Assembly: GCA_016291405.1 (NCBI GenBank)
Contig: JAEEXG010000001.1
Coordinates: 107,483 to 171,482 of the forward strand
Direction of reading: 5' to 3'
Length of the DNA: 64,000 nucleotides
Origin: Lachnospiraceae bacterium
GTDB lineage: Bacteria; Bacillota; Clostridia; Lachnospirales; Lachnospiraceae
Both the position numbers and the translations under genes were made by a program. The notes beneath the pieces were generated by a model. The model was not told the origin of the DNA. It made no database searches and worked only from the letters and a program-made list of their open reading frames with translations. Shown here piece by piece: positions 51,142 through 59,256 of the stretch; position 1 is the stretch's first letter, and each line of letters begins with the position of its first letter.

Positions 51142-52689
51142 TTAATCGCGTTCGTAAGACAAATATTTAAACAACGCATATTCATCTTCTTTTGATTCTG
51201 TATCAACTGCATAAAGACCAAGGGTACATCCTACAAAGCCTCCCGCAACCTCTGTAGACAAAGCAGAAAGACCGATATTTTCTTTTATAATCTTGGTACC
51301 CTGCTCGGTTTTAACCATGGCAGAAGCCGTAAGGTCTGAAACTATAAAGCACAAAGAAACCATATTGCCCCATATAGGATACGTATCAATTTCTTTCTCC
51401 TGACCGTCGGTTACCAGAATAATGTTAACTTCCTTTTGAGTTGCTTCAAATCTTAACTGGAACTTACTGTTTTGATAAATGCAAATTCCGGCGCGCTTTC
51501 CGTTGTTTAGATTCGAAACATCCAGCTTACTTCTGAAACGGAATTTTTTGGTATCCTGTCTGATTCCAAGGAAGGTAGGATGATTCGTATCTGTAAGTTC
51601 ATCCTTTCCAAACTTTAAAAGCAAACCGTCTTTTGTAAGCTTGTATGAGTCTTTAACAGGGTTTCTGATTTGAAGGAAATCGGAAGTAAGCTCATCCATC
51701 TCATCAAAATCATAGTTTTTGGTGATGTTTGGAACAGGGTTCTTTCCGCTTTCAGGTCTGAAAACATCAAGATTAACGTCTACCGTATCTGTCAAAATTC
51801 CCACACCGCAATTTACAACCGGCCAATTATCTTCAAAATCAACCTTAGCAAGGAATGTTTCTCTTCCCATTGTGGTGTAACCGTGAGTAGGTCTTACGCC
51901 AAGGCAAACAATATACCATTCATCGTTTATTGTTTTAACCAAGTCACCGTGACCTACGTATTTTATAGGACATTCCTTACCCAAATGTCTGTGAGTAAAG
52001 ATAGGATTCTTAAAGTTGTTTTCATAGGGTCCGAAAACATTTTCAGAACGTGCCACGCTGATTGCATGATCGGGGCCTGTTCCGCCTTCTGCATGAAGAA
52101 TATAGTAATATTCACCTATCTTATAAAGGTGAGGGCCTTCGGGCCAATGTACGCCCTTCATGGCTCCGTTCCATACATTCTTAGGCTCGCCAATAAGTTT
52201 AAAATTCTTTATATCCACTTCCTGAATGTAAATATACCAGTCTCCGTCATACTTACATCCTTCGGGATTTGGATGTGTGCCGATGTAATAGCACTTACCG
52301 TCTTCATCAAAGAAAAGGCTTGGATCTATTCCGTCAGCGCCTTCCAAATAGTGAGGTTCACTGTAAGGGCCTTCAGGCTTATCGGAAGTCACTATAAAGT
52401 TTCCGCCTTTTGTTACGTTAGTGCAAATAACATAAAATACACCGTTATTGTATCTTATTGTAGGTGCAAAAAGGCCTCTTGAGATTTCTTCCGTACCTAA
52501 CGGAAGCTGTGATTCTCTTGTAAGAACATTTCCTATTTGCTCCCAATGAGCAAGATCTTTACTATGCATTATTGGAAGACCGGGAAAATAAGAAAAGCTT
52601 GAATTAACAATGTAGAAATCTTCTCCGACTGCACAAATTGACGGATCGGGATAAAACCCTGCCAAAATAGGATTAACTGCTTTGTTCAT
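51142..52689 (-). CDS. GH43 beta-xylosidase/arabinofuranosidase
   Basis: The five-bladed propeller family GH43 catalytic residues are visible: D15 (YPDPS), D122 (GIDPS) and E184 (WPEGPH). The C-terminal about 200 residues form a beta-sandwich. No signal peptide is seen, so it should cleave xylo-oligosaccharides in the cytoplasm. It is 515 aa, resembling the xylosidases often named xynB. It is the last gene of the operon, after the extracellular GH10 xylanase. Confidence 0.9.
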   Translation of the reverse strand: MNKAVNPILAGFYPDPSICAVGEDFYIVNSSFSYFPGLPIMHSKDLAHWEQIGNVLTRESQLPLGTEEISRGLFAPTIRYNNGVFYVICTNVTKGGNFIVTSDKPEGPYSEPHYLEGADGIDPSLFFDEDGKCYYIGTHPNPEGCKYDGDWYIYIQEVDIKNFKLIGEPKNVWNGAMKGVHWPEGPHLYKIGEYYYILHAEGGTGPDHAISVARSENVFGPYENNFKNPIFTHRHLGKECPIKYVGHGDLVKTINDEWYIVCLGVRPTHGYTTMGRETFLAKVDFEDNWPVVNCGVGILTDTVDVNLDVFRPESGKNPVPNITKNYDFDEMDELTSDFLQIRNPVKDSYKLTKDGLLLKFGKDELTDTNHPTFLGIRQDTKKFRFRSKLDVSNLNNGKRAGICIYQNSKFQLRFEATQKEVNIILVTDGQEKEIDTYPIWGNMVSLCFIVSDLTASAMVKTEQGTKIIKENIGLSALSTEVAGGFVGCTLGLYAVDTESKEDEYALFKYLSYERD

Positions 52690-52703
52690 ACTTTACCTCC
52701 GTT

Positions 52704-54035
52704 TTAATCAATGTTTGCAAAAACATAAAAACAAGGCTTTGGCTCATATTTATCATCAAAAAGCAAAGGAATATGCTTTAAGCCCTCTGTGCTTCCGCCT
52801 CCGGCACCGTTAAAGTGCTGAAGCCATGAATAATGATCAACAGTTCCCCAAAATGTAATGCCCTCAATGCTTTCAGGACTTTCTGCCTGCTTTTCACATA
52901 ACGCTTTATAAAAGAGTTCGTATCTGTTTTTAAGCTTTTCGTTTTCTTTATTTAAACCGTCTTCAACTTTTGAAAAATCGGTTGTGGACTTTATATCAAA
53001 CTCGGTAATCTGAATCTTTCCGACTGCGGAAACATACTCATCCAAAGACTTCTTAAATTCGCCTTCCGAAGGATATGTCATATCATAATGACCCTGCATG
53101 CCAAAAGCATCTATTCTGGCGCCCTCAGTTTCTTTGACGCTTTCTATAAGCTTTACTATCTGTTCTCTTTTATTTGGAGTACATTCGTTATAATCATTAT
53201 AATACAATTCAAGGTCGGAAGGGGCATATTTATTTGCATAAACAAATGCATTCATAATAAACTCTTCGCTTTGGTATACTTTCCACCACTCAGAGTTTTC
53301 TGTATCCTTCCTGTAACCGGAATTATCACTTACCGCTTCGTTTACCACATCCCAGCCGTAAAACAAGTCCTTATATTTACTCTCTTCACCCACAAAATGG
53401 TTTAAAACTGTCTTAATGTACCATTCAAGGCGCTTGTCCATCTCTTCTTTTGTGACGTAATCTTTGCTCTCATCATAATCAACGTGGAAAAACCAGTTTG
53501 GAATCTGTGAATGCCACACTAACACGTGGCCTCTAACCTTAATCTGATGGTCTGGATTTTCCTCATTGAATTTAAGTATTTTATTTAAAATCTTTTCAGG
53601 CCTTGAATAATTTAAAACAGGAACTAAAAGTTCTTCTCCGTTTAATTCAACGGTTTCGGTACCGGGAACTCTCGCATTACTATAATTAAACAGTGAATCG
53701 GGCTTTAACTCATTTCCTAAGGTAATGGCATTAAAATGGGTGGTGGCAATATCCATGACCCTTTTATCGTCTGCTTCAAATCCTGTTACTTCGCAGCCAA
53801 AGAAAGCGCCAAGCTTTTCTTCAACGCATTTATACAAAACAATATCAGAAGGTGCATCTTCACCTGCTTCTTCAATGTTTTCTGTTACTTCTTCCATAGG
53901 CTTTGATTCTTCCACGCTTTCTGTGGCAGTTTCTTCTTTTGCCTCTTCTTGAGTTATTGAAGATTCATTTTTACATGCTGTAAGTAAGAATAAAGAAACC
54001 AGTACTAAAGCACATATTTTTAAATATTTTTTCAT
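52704..54035 (-). CDS. GH10 endo-beta-1,4-xylanase lipoprotein
   Basis: A signal peptide with lipobox LLTAC (Cys21) suggests a cell-surface anchored enzyme, with an acidic Glu/Ser-rich linker to about residue 65. The GH10 domain has the acid/base E233 (WDVVNEAVS) and nucleophile E345 (QITEFDIKS), and HSQIP and NYNDYN-like substrate segments. It cuts xylan outside the cell. The single catalytic domain without a carbohydrate-binding module is complete. Confidence 0.93.
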   Translation of the reverse strand: MKKYLKICALVLVSLFLLTACKNESSITQEEAKEETATESVEESKPMEEVTENIEEAGEDAPSDIVLYKCVEEKLGAFFGCEVTGFEADDKRVMDIATTHFNAITLGNELKPDSLFNYSNARVPGTETVELNGEELLVPVLNYSRPEKILNKILKFNEENPDHQIKVRGHVLVWHSQIPNWFFHVDYDESKDYVTKEEMDKRLEWYIKTVLNHFVGEESKYKDLFYGWDVVNEAVSDNSGYRKDTENSEWWKVYQSEEFIMNAFVYANKYAPSDLELYYNDYNECTPNKREQIVKLIESVKETEGARIDAFGMQGHYDMTYPSEGEFKKSLDEYVSAVGKIQITEFDIKSTTDFSKVEDGLNKENEKLKNRYELFYKALCEKQAESPESIEGITFWGTVDHYSWLQHFNGAGGGSTEGLKHIPLLFDDKYEPKPCFYVFANID

Positions 54036-54050
54036 CTTTATTGTCTTTCT

Positions 54051-55757
54051 TTATTTACAGATTCCGAATCCTAAAATAGTGAAGTTCTTTGTAGGGTCAT
54101 CTACCTTTACTTCGATATGTCTTTTCTTTAGCTCACTGTTTCTAAAAACAATAGTGGGATTACAATGTGTCCAGCCAACAATCTTAGGATCTAAGGTAAG
54201 GACCTTTTTGCCATCTACAAAGACTGAGGCACTGCCGTCAGCATTTTCGCAGGAATCTTTAAATATGATCAATAAAGCAGTTGCTTCCACGTCAAGTTTA
54301 AAGGGTTCACACTCTCCGGTTTCTTTGCCCTTATAATACCAGTTATAAGGAAACATAGGTGTCTGAGTAAGGTTCATATCCTGTTCAACGGATTGTAAAG
54401 TCGTGTCTGTATCCGTAAAGCTTCCGGGATTTACAACACCTAAATCTGTGTGATCTTTTTTATCAAACAGGATTACATTTTCAAATTCGCCGCCAATCGG
54501 AGGTGTGATTTCTTTAATTGATTTTTCTTCAGTATCAGGGCTCTTAACAGCTTCATTAATTAAGTTAAGAACACTGTCTGCCATTATTCTGTGGCCTGTA
54601 TTGTTAGGATGATATCTGTCGTAAAAATACTGATTCTTAGAAAGAACTCTTCCTTCTTTTTTATAAAACTCGGGAACAACAGCATCCTTAACACTTACCA
54701 TAGGAATATCGTAAGCGTATCCTACGGGAGAGAGTCTGTCCTGCAAATTGTTATCATCTGAAAATACCGAATAAAGCAGGATTACTGCAGGGTTTCCGGG
54801 ACCGTTATAAATCTTTCTTGTAAGAGAGTCAAAGCATTCTCCGTGAGTCTCATCGCCCTCATCGTTTACAGCAAATTCAATTACAACTAAATCAGGGGTT
54901 TCTTTTCCGTTCTTTAAAACATCTCTTTCATATCTAAGCATGCCAAGTTCGGAAGGTGTGCCGCCCACTCCTGCCTTAACATAATGAACATTTGAATCGT
55001 ATGAAATATTTAAAGAGTCGCAAAAGCCTTCAAAAATCTTTCTGGCATAACACTCTTTGTTAATGGGAATAGCTCCTGCTCCCTGTGTAATAGAGCCTCC
55101 GATAAAGGCTAAAGTAACGTCTTTTCCTTCCTTTGCCTTCTTATATACTCTGTTTATTCTGGCAGTATTTCCTTTAAGCATTAATGACTTTGAAATCATT
55201 TCTTTATATGCATCAGAATTGCAATCTACGGGATTTTCCTCTTCCTCTTTGGGAACGTTAAAACCGTCTCTTACATAAAATCTGACTGTTGCTTTTCCAA
55301 GGTCGCCGCCTTTTTTCATATGAAATCTTATCTGTCCCGGCTCATTATCGTCATCAGACCAATCAACGCTGTCTAACTCCAAAATATACTCCATGCCGTC
55401 TCCCGGAACCTGCATTTTTAAAGTGGTTCCGCTTCCGTAGATATCTTTATGTCCATACATTTGAAATGCAAATAAAACGTCCTCTCTATCGTCTGTTTCA
55501 ACACTAACGCCGATAGAATGAACAAGCTTTTTAAAACTGTCGGTCTTTTTAAGCATCTCAATGATGTTTTCATCGGTAATGTTGCCCACAAGTTTTGCGG
55601 CATCAAGCATTCTTCCGTCATTTTCGTAAATGAACTGAATACCGCTACCGTCCTTTTGAGGAGAACCGCAGATTGATTTGTTTTTCATAATACAAAATCC
55701 GGGGCGTTTTTTTGTGGGGTCTTTCGGTGCTTTAGCACCCTTTAAAACTTCATTCAT
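54051..55757 (-). CDS. SGNH/GDSL-type esterase, probable acetyl-xylan esterase
   Basis: The central part has the SGNH blocks: Ser222 in IGGSITQGAG, a Gly block (GVGGTPSE), an Asn block (FAVNDEG) and DRYHPNN with the Asp-His pair. About 200 residues before it and 140 after it are not recognised; the former may be a carbohydrate-binding or beta-sandwich domain. No signal peptide is present, so it acts on imported acetylated oligosaccharides or sugars. It lies between the GH8 and GH10 genes, supporting xylan deacetylation. Confidence 0.8.
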   Translation of the reverse strand: MNEVLKGAKAPKDPTKKRPGFCIMKNKSICGSPQKDGSGIQFIYENDGRMLDAAKLVGNITDENIIEMLKKTDSFKKLVHSIGVSVETDDREDVLFAFQMYGHKDIYGSGTTLKMQVPGDGMEYILELDSVDWSDDDNEPGQIRFHMKKGGDLGKATVRFYVRDGFNVPKEEEENPVDCNSDAYKEMISKSLMLKGNTARINRVYKKAKEGKDVTLAFIGGSITQGAGAIPINKECYARKIFEGFCDSLNISYDSNVHYVKAGVGGTPSELGMLRYERDVLKNGKETPDLVVIEFAVNDEGDETHGECFDSLTRKIYNGPGNPAVILLYSVFSDDNNLQDRLSPVGYAYDIPMVSVKDAVVPEFYKKEGRVLSKNQYFYDRYHPNNTGHRIMADSVLNLINEAVKSPDTEEKSIKEITPPIGGEFENVILFDKKDHTDLGVVNPGSFTDTDTTLQSVEQDMNLTQTPMFPYNWYYKGKETGECEPFKLDVEATALLIIFKDSCENADGSASVFVDGKKVLTLDPKIVGWTHCNPTIVFRNSELKKRHIEVKVDDPTKNFTILGFGICK

Positions 55758-55769
55758 TTTTCTATCCTC

Positions 55770-56897
55770 TTACCACATTCTATAGTTTCCGCTTAATGCC
55801 AAAAAAGCAAAGAAGTAAAGGCAATTGTCATAATATCTTCTTTCACCTTTTCTCATTGGCGTATTAAAAAACTTCATAACCCATTCTTTTGACACATCAT
55901 CAAGCTCCGTAGCAAGTGAGCCCTGGGCAACGGTAGCCAATAGGCCTACAGGATGAAGTGCAGGCTCAGAAGTTGCCTTTCCAGTAACTTCATAAGCAAA
56001 AAATGTTTCACGTCTTTGATCTATAAGTAAAAATCTTTGTATGTTCTTTGATGCCGCACATTGGCCCACATCAATTCCGTTCCATTCATAATCAAGAGCA
56101 ATATTTGCAACAGTTCTGTAAGCATCGGAATAAAACCAGTCATGCCTGTCTGTTGTCCAAGGTAATGGCCTTGACATGGGCGAACCGTCAAACTCAGCAT
56201 ATTCTGCAGAAAAGCCTGTGGTTTTATCGCAAGAATCGTAAAGATATTTTCTGCTTACCTCAGTAGCTTTTTCCCAAAATTCTCTATCTTCCAAAGGTCC
56301 CCATTTTGAAAAAAGATTATAAAAATGAGGCAAATGGTATGATGGATCCGTAAAATCAATTCCCGGCACAAACAAAATCTGGTAATTATCATGATTTACC
56401 ATTGGTGCCCCTTTTCGACCATCGTAACCCTTATGAACCATAGCTGTCAAAATGGCGTCTGCTTCCTTTGAATAGGCGAAAATTCCTTCTTTATCTCCCC
56501 ATCTGTGAGATGCAAAGTAAAGCGCCATTGCAAAGAATTCTTCTCCGTCGGGAGCAGGGCCGTTTGCGTTTTTCTCTCCGTCAGTCTTACATGACCAGGC
56601 AAAATATCCTTCATTTTCCCCCTCTGTCATGTACATATAAGTCTTTGCCCAACGCCAGATTCTGTCAAAATCTTCCTGCATGTTTAACTGCACGCAAAGC
56701 ATCATGGCATAAGACATTCCTTCTGTTCTTACATCGATATTTCCGGTATCCACAACATAACCCATGTTATCTGCTGTTGTAAAATACACTCTGTCTTTAC
56801 CAAAGAAGAACTCTTCTTTTATTTCTTTCAAGCGATTTTCAATCTGTTCATCAGTAAAACCGCACTCTTTAAATACGTTTCTATAATTTGTTTTCAT
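55770..56897 (-). CDS. GH8 reducing-end xylose-releasing exo-oligoxylanase
   Basis: The family GH8 acid motif DVRTEGMSYAMM gives E59 as general acid, and SDAYRTVANIALD follows at about 260. The short, signal-less 375-aa form resembles Rex enzymes, which trim xylose from the reducing end of xylo-oligosaccharides. The start is the ATG at 56895-56897, with AAGGGG ahead; a TTG six codons earlier is less likely. It is the first gene of the xylan operon. Confidence 0.85.
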   Translation of the reverse strand: MKTNYRNVFKECGFTDEQIENRLKEIKEEFFFGKDRVYFTTADNMGYVVDTGNIDVRTEGMSYAMMLCVQLNMQEDFDRIWRWAKTYMYMTEGENEGYFAWSCKTDGEKNANGPAPDGEEFFAMALYFASHRWGDKEGIFAYSKEADAILTAMVHKGYDGRKGAPMVNHDNYQILFVPGIDFTDPSYHLPHFYNLFSKWGPLEDREFWEKATEVSRKYLYDSCDKTTGFSAEYAEFDGSPMSRPLPWTTDRHDWFYSDAYRTVANIALDYEWNGIDVGQCAASKNIQRFLLIDQRRETFFAYEVTGKATSEPALHPVGLLATVAQGSLATELDDVSKEWVMKFFNTPMRKGERRYYDNCLYFFAFLALSGNYRMW

Positions 56898-56953
56898 CGC
56901 TTCCCCTTTTTCCAACCTTTTTCTTTATTTTACAAAAAAGGAAAAACAAATTA

Positions 56954-56981
56954 ATCATAGTTATTGCCATTGTGTTATCAA
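56954..56981 (-). promoter_or_regulatory. Promoter of the GH8-esterase-GH10-GH43 operon
   Basis: On the minus strand, TTGATA (56976-56981) and TATGAT (56954-56959) are 16 bp apart, just after the tRNA terminator and about 57 bp before the GH8 ATG. I found no clear cre-type catabolite site in the leader. Confidence 0.7.
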
Positions 56982-56997
56982 ATATTGCTTCCGCAAA

Positions 56998-57034
56998 ATA
57001 AAAAAATCGACATATTCATAATAGAATATGTCGA
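56998..57034 (-). terminator. Intrinsic terminator after tRNA-Leu
   Basis: A perfect 12-bp stem (57005-57016 and 57023-57034) is followed by a U7 run on the minus strand, 10 bp past the tRNA 3' end. Confidence 0.92.
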
Positions 57035-57044
57035 TTAAAATTTA

Positions 57045-57128
57045 ATGCCGGCGGCGGGACTTGAACCCGCACGTTGTTGCCAACAACAGATTTTGAGTCT
57101 GCCTCGTCTGCCATTCCGACACGCCGGC
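57045..57128 (-). tRNA. tRNA-Leu (anticodon CAA)
   Basis: This 84-nt class II tRNA has a perfect 7-bp acceptor stem GCCGGCG/CGCCGGC, anticodon loop CTCAAAA (anticodon CAA, codon UUG), a long variable arm and a T arm with GGGTTCAAGTCCC. The 3' CCA is not encoded. It has its own promoter and terminator. Confidence 0.97.
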
Positions 57129-57147
57129 TTGCCTTGCAACGAAGTAA

Positions 57148-57176
57148 ATATTAACATATATTTTCGTTGCTGTCTA
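57148..57176 (-). promoter_or_regulatory. Promoter of tRNA-Leu, flanked by an inverted repeat
   Basis: TAGACA (57171-57176) and TAATAT (57148-57153) are 17 bp apart with an extended TGn before the -10. An 8-bp inverted repeat (57136-57143 and 57163-57170) brackets the -10, a possible operator. Confidence 0.7.
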
Positions 57177-57192
57177 GCATAAAATGTAACTT

Positions 57193-57861
57193 TCAGATGT
57201 TTTCTATTTGCCAGTCTATAGGCTCAATTCCATGCTCTTTTAAAAACTCATTTGCCTTTTTAAAATGGCCGCATCCAAAGAAACCGTTATAGGCAGAAAG
57301 GGGACTCGGATGTACACTTTCAAGCACTAAATGCTTCTTATTTGTAATAAGAGATTTCTTTGACCTTGCATTGGAACCCCAAAGGAAATAAACTATGGGT
57401 CTGTCCTGCTCGTTAACAGCTTTTATAATCGCATCCGTAAACTGCTCCCAGCCTTTTCCCTTATGAGAATTGGCAGCACCGCTTCTAACTGTTAGGCAGG
57501 TGTTTAGTAAAAGCACGCCCTGATTTGCCCACTTTTCAAGATAACCGTTATTCGGAATATATAATCCAAGCTCCTCATGAAGTTCCTTATACATATTCTG
57601 TAATGAAGGTGGAATTTTAATTCCGGGTCTAACAGAAAAGCTCATGCCATGAGCCTGTCCTTCTTCATGGTAAGGGTCCTGACCAAGCAAGACTATTTTT
57701 ACATCTTTAATAGATGTATGGTCAAGCGCCGAAAAAATATCCCCCGACGGAGGATATATTACTTTCGTGGCATACTCGTTTTTAACAAATTCGAATAATT
57801 CCTTGTAATAAGGCTTTGAAAATTCAGGTTTTAAGTATTCAAGCCATTCGTTTTCTATCAT
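57193..57861 (-). CDS. ung: Uracil-DNA glycosylase (family 1)
   Basis: Ung removes uracil from DNA to start base-excision repair. The water-activating loop GQDPYHEEGQAHG and the Leu-intercalation loop HPSPLSAYNGF are complete. The ATG at 57859-57861 was chosen because GGAG lies 8 bases ahead, giving 222 aa; a GTG six codons earlier would overlap hisF. It is the last gene after hisH-hisF. Confidence 0.95.
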   Translation of the reverse strand: MIENEWLEYLKPEFSKPYYKELFEFVKNEYATKVIYPPSGDIFSALDHTSIKDVKIVLLGQDPYHEEGQAHGMSFSVRPGIKIPPSLQNMYKELHEELGLYIPNNGYLEKWANQGVLLLNTCLTVRSGAANSHKGKGWEQFTDAIIKAVNEQDRPIVYFLWGSNARSKKSLITNKKHLVLESVHPSPLSAYNGFFGCGHFKKANEFLKEHGIEPIDWQIENI

Positions 57862-57865
57862 TAAG

Positions 57866-58627
57866 TTATCTCCTGACACTTATATTGTTTTCATATAAAT
57901 AGTCTTTTAAGTCTTTTATGGCAAGTTCTTTAAAATGAAATAGGCTTGCAGCCAAAGCAGCATCCGCTTTACCTTTAGTAAATACATCTAAGAAATCTTC
58001 CTTAGAACCTGCTCCGCCCGAAGCAATTACAGGAATATCTACAGCTTCCGAAATCATTGCCGTTATGTCATTGGCAAAGCCTTTCTTTGTGCCGTCTGCA
58101 TCCATACTGGTAATAAGAAGTTCCCCGGCTCCCAGTCTGCAGGCTTCTTTTGCCCATTCAAAAGCATCAATGCCCACATCCACTCTTCCGCCGTTTTTAT
58201 ATACATTCCAGCCTGAACCGTCGCTTCGCTTCTTTAAATCGATTGCAACAACAACACATTGAGAGCCAAATTTATATGCAGCTTCGCTTATAAGCTTAGG
58301 ATTCATGATTGCAGCCGAATTAATGGCAACTTTATCAGCTCCCGCTCTTAAAATCTTTTTAACATCATCGACGGTTCGAATGCCGCCGCCAACAGTGAAG
58401 GGGATAAAGAGATTTGCCGCAACTCTTTCAACCATATCAACTACTGTATCTCTGTTATCGCTTGAAGCTGTAATATCCAAAAAAACAAGCTCATCCGCAC
58501 CTTCTTTGTTATACAAAACAGCCTGTTCAACGGGGTCTCCGGCATCAACCAGATTAACAAAATTAACGCCTTTTACGACCCTTGAATTACATATATCCAA
58601 GCAAGGAATAATACGCTTTGTGTACAT
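57866..58627 (-). CDS. hisF: Imidazole glycerol phosphate synthase, cyclase subunit HisF
   Basis: HisF, a TIM barrel, uses ammonia from HisH to make imidazole glycerol phosphate and AICAR in histidine synthesis. The N-terminal [12 protein letters not shown] carries the catalytic Asp, and the phosphate sites FTVGGGIR and VIASGGAG are present. It is 253 aa. HisH is encoded 23 bp upstream, but no other his genes are in the window. Confidence 0.96.
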   Translation of the reverse strand: MYTKRIIPCLDICNSRVVKGVNFVNLVDAGDPVEQAVLYNKEGADELVFLDITASSDNRDTVVDMVERVAANLFIPFTVGGGIRTVDDVKKILRAGADKVAINSAAIMNPKLISEAAYKFGSQCVVVAIDLKKRSDGSGWNVYKNGGRVDVGIDAFEWAKEACRLGAGELLITSMDADGTKKGFANDITAMISEAVDIPVIASGGAGSKEDFLDVFTKGKADAALAASLFHFKELAIKDLKDYLYENNISVRR

Positions 58628-58650
58628 TTAAATACCTCAAATCTATAGCT

Positions 58651-59256
58651 TTATAGTGATGTAAAGTTCTTTATTATTGTTAATCCTACATCAGAACTTT
58701 TTTCCGGATGAAACTGACAAGCAAAAACATTATCATGCTCTATGGCAGAATGGATTGTTACGCCATAATCCGTGCACGCAGCCACATCTTCTTTATTTGT
58801 AGCTTCCAGATAATAGGAATGAACGAAATATACGTAGGAATTATCCGGGATTCCTTTAAAAAGCTTCGATTCTTTTTGAAGGCTTATGGAATTCCATCCA
58901 ACATGAGGTACTTTGATATCTTTTGAAGCGGGAATCTTTTTACAAACTCCGGGCAAAACAGAAAGCCCTTTAACACCCGGGCTTTCTTCACTTTCATCAA
59001 ATAACAATTGTAATCCAAGACAGATTCCCAAAAATGGTTTCTTTGATGCGATAAATGTTTTTATCACATCCTCAAGTTCATACTTTCTGATATTATCAAG
59101 TGCATCTTTAAAGCTGCCGACACCGGGTAAAATTGCTTTATCCGCATTTAAGATTTCCTGCTTATCTCTGGTTAAAACCCACTTTTCCCCAAGATAATCA
59201 AGCGCTCTTATTACGCTTGCAATATTCCCTGCATCATAATCAATAATGGCAATCAT
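58651..59256 (-). CDS. hisH: Imidazole glycerol phosphate synthase, glutaminase subunit HisH
   Basis: HisH hydrolyses glutamine and channels ammonia to HisF. The class I glutaminase triad is visible: the nucleophile in LGICLGLQLL and the His-Glu in QFHPEKS. It is 201 aa, the standard length. Its start codon directly follows the stop of the large acidic membrane protein, so it may be cotranscribed with it. Confidence 0.96.
   Translation of the reverse strand: MIAIIDYDAGNIASVIRALDYLGEKWVLTRDKQEILNADKAILPGVGSFKDALDNIRKYELEDVIKTFIASKKPFLGICLGLQLLFDESEESPGVKGLSVLPGVCKKIPASKDIKVPHVGWNSISLQKESKLFKGIPDNSYVYFVHSYYLEATNKEDVAACTDYGVTIHSAIEHDNVFACQFHPEKSSDVGLTIIKNFTSL

Noticed and set aside
51670..52482. 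270-codon plus-strand frame opposite GH43
   Set aside because: The minus-strand frame contains all GH43 catalytic residues; the antisense frame has no family pattern.
56916..56953. Possible catabolite (cre) site before the GH8 gene
   Set aside because: No sequence close to the TGWNANCGNTNWCA pattern was found in the leader.
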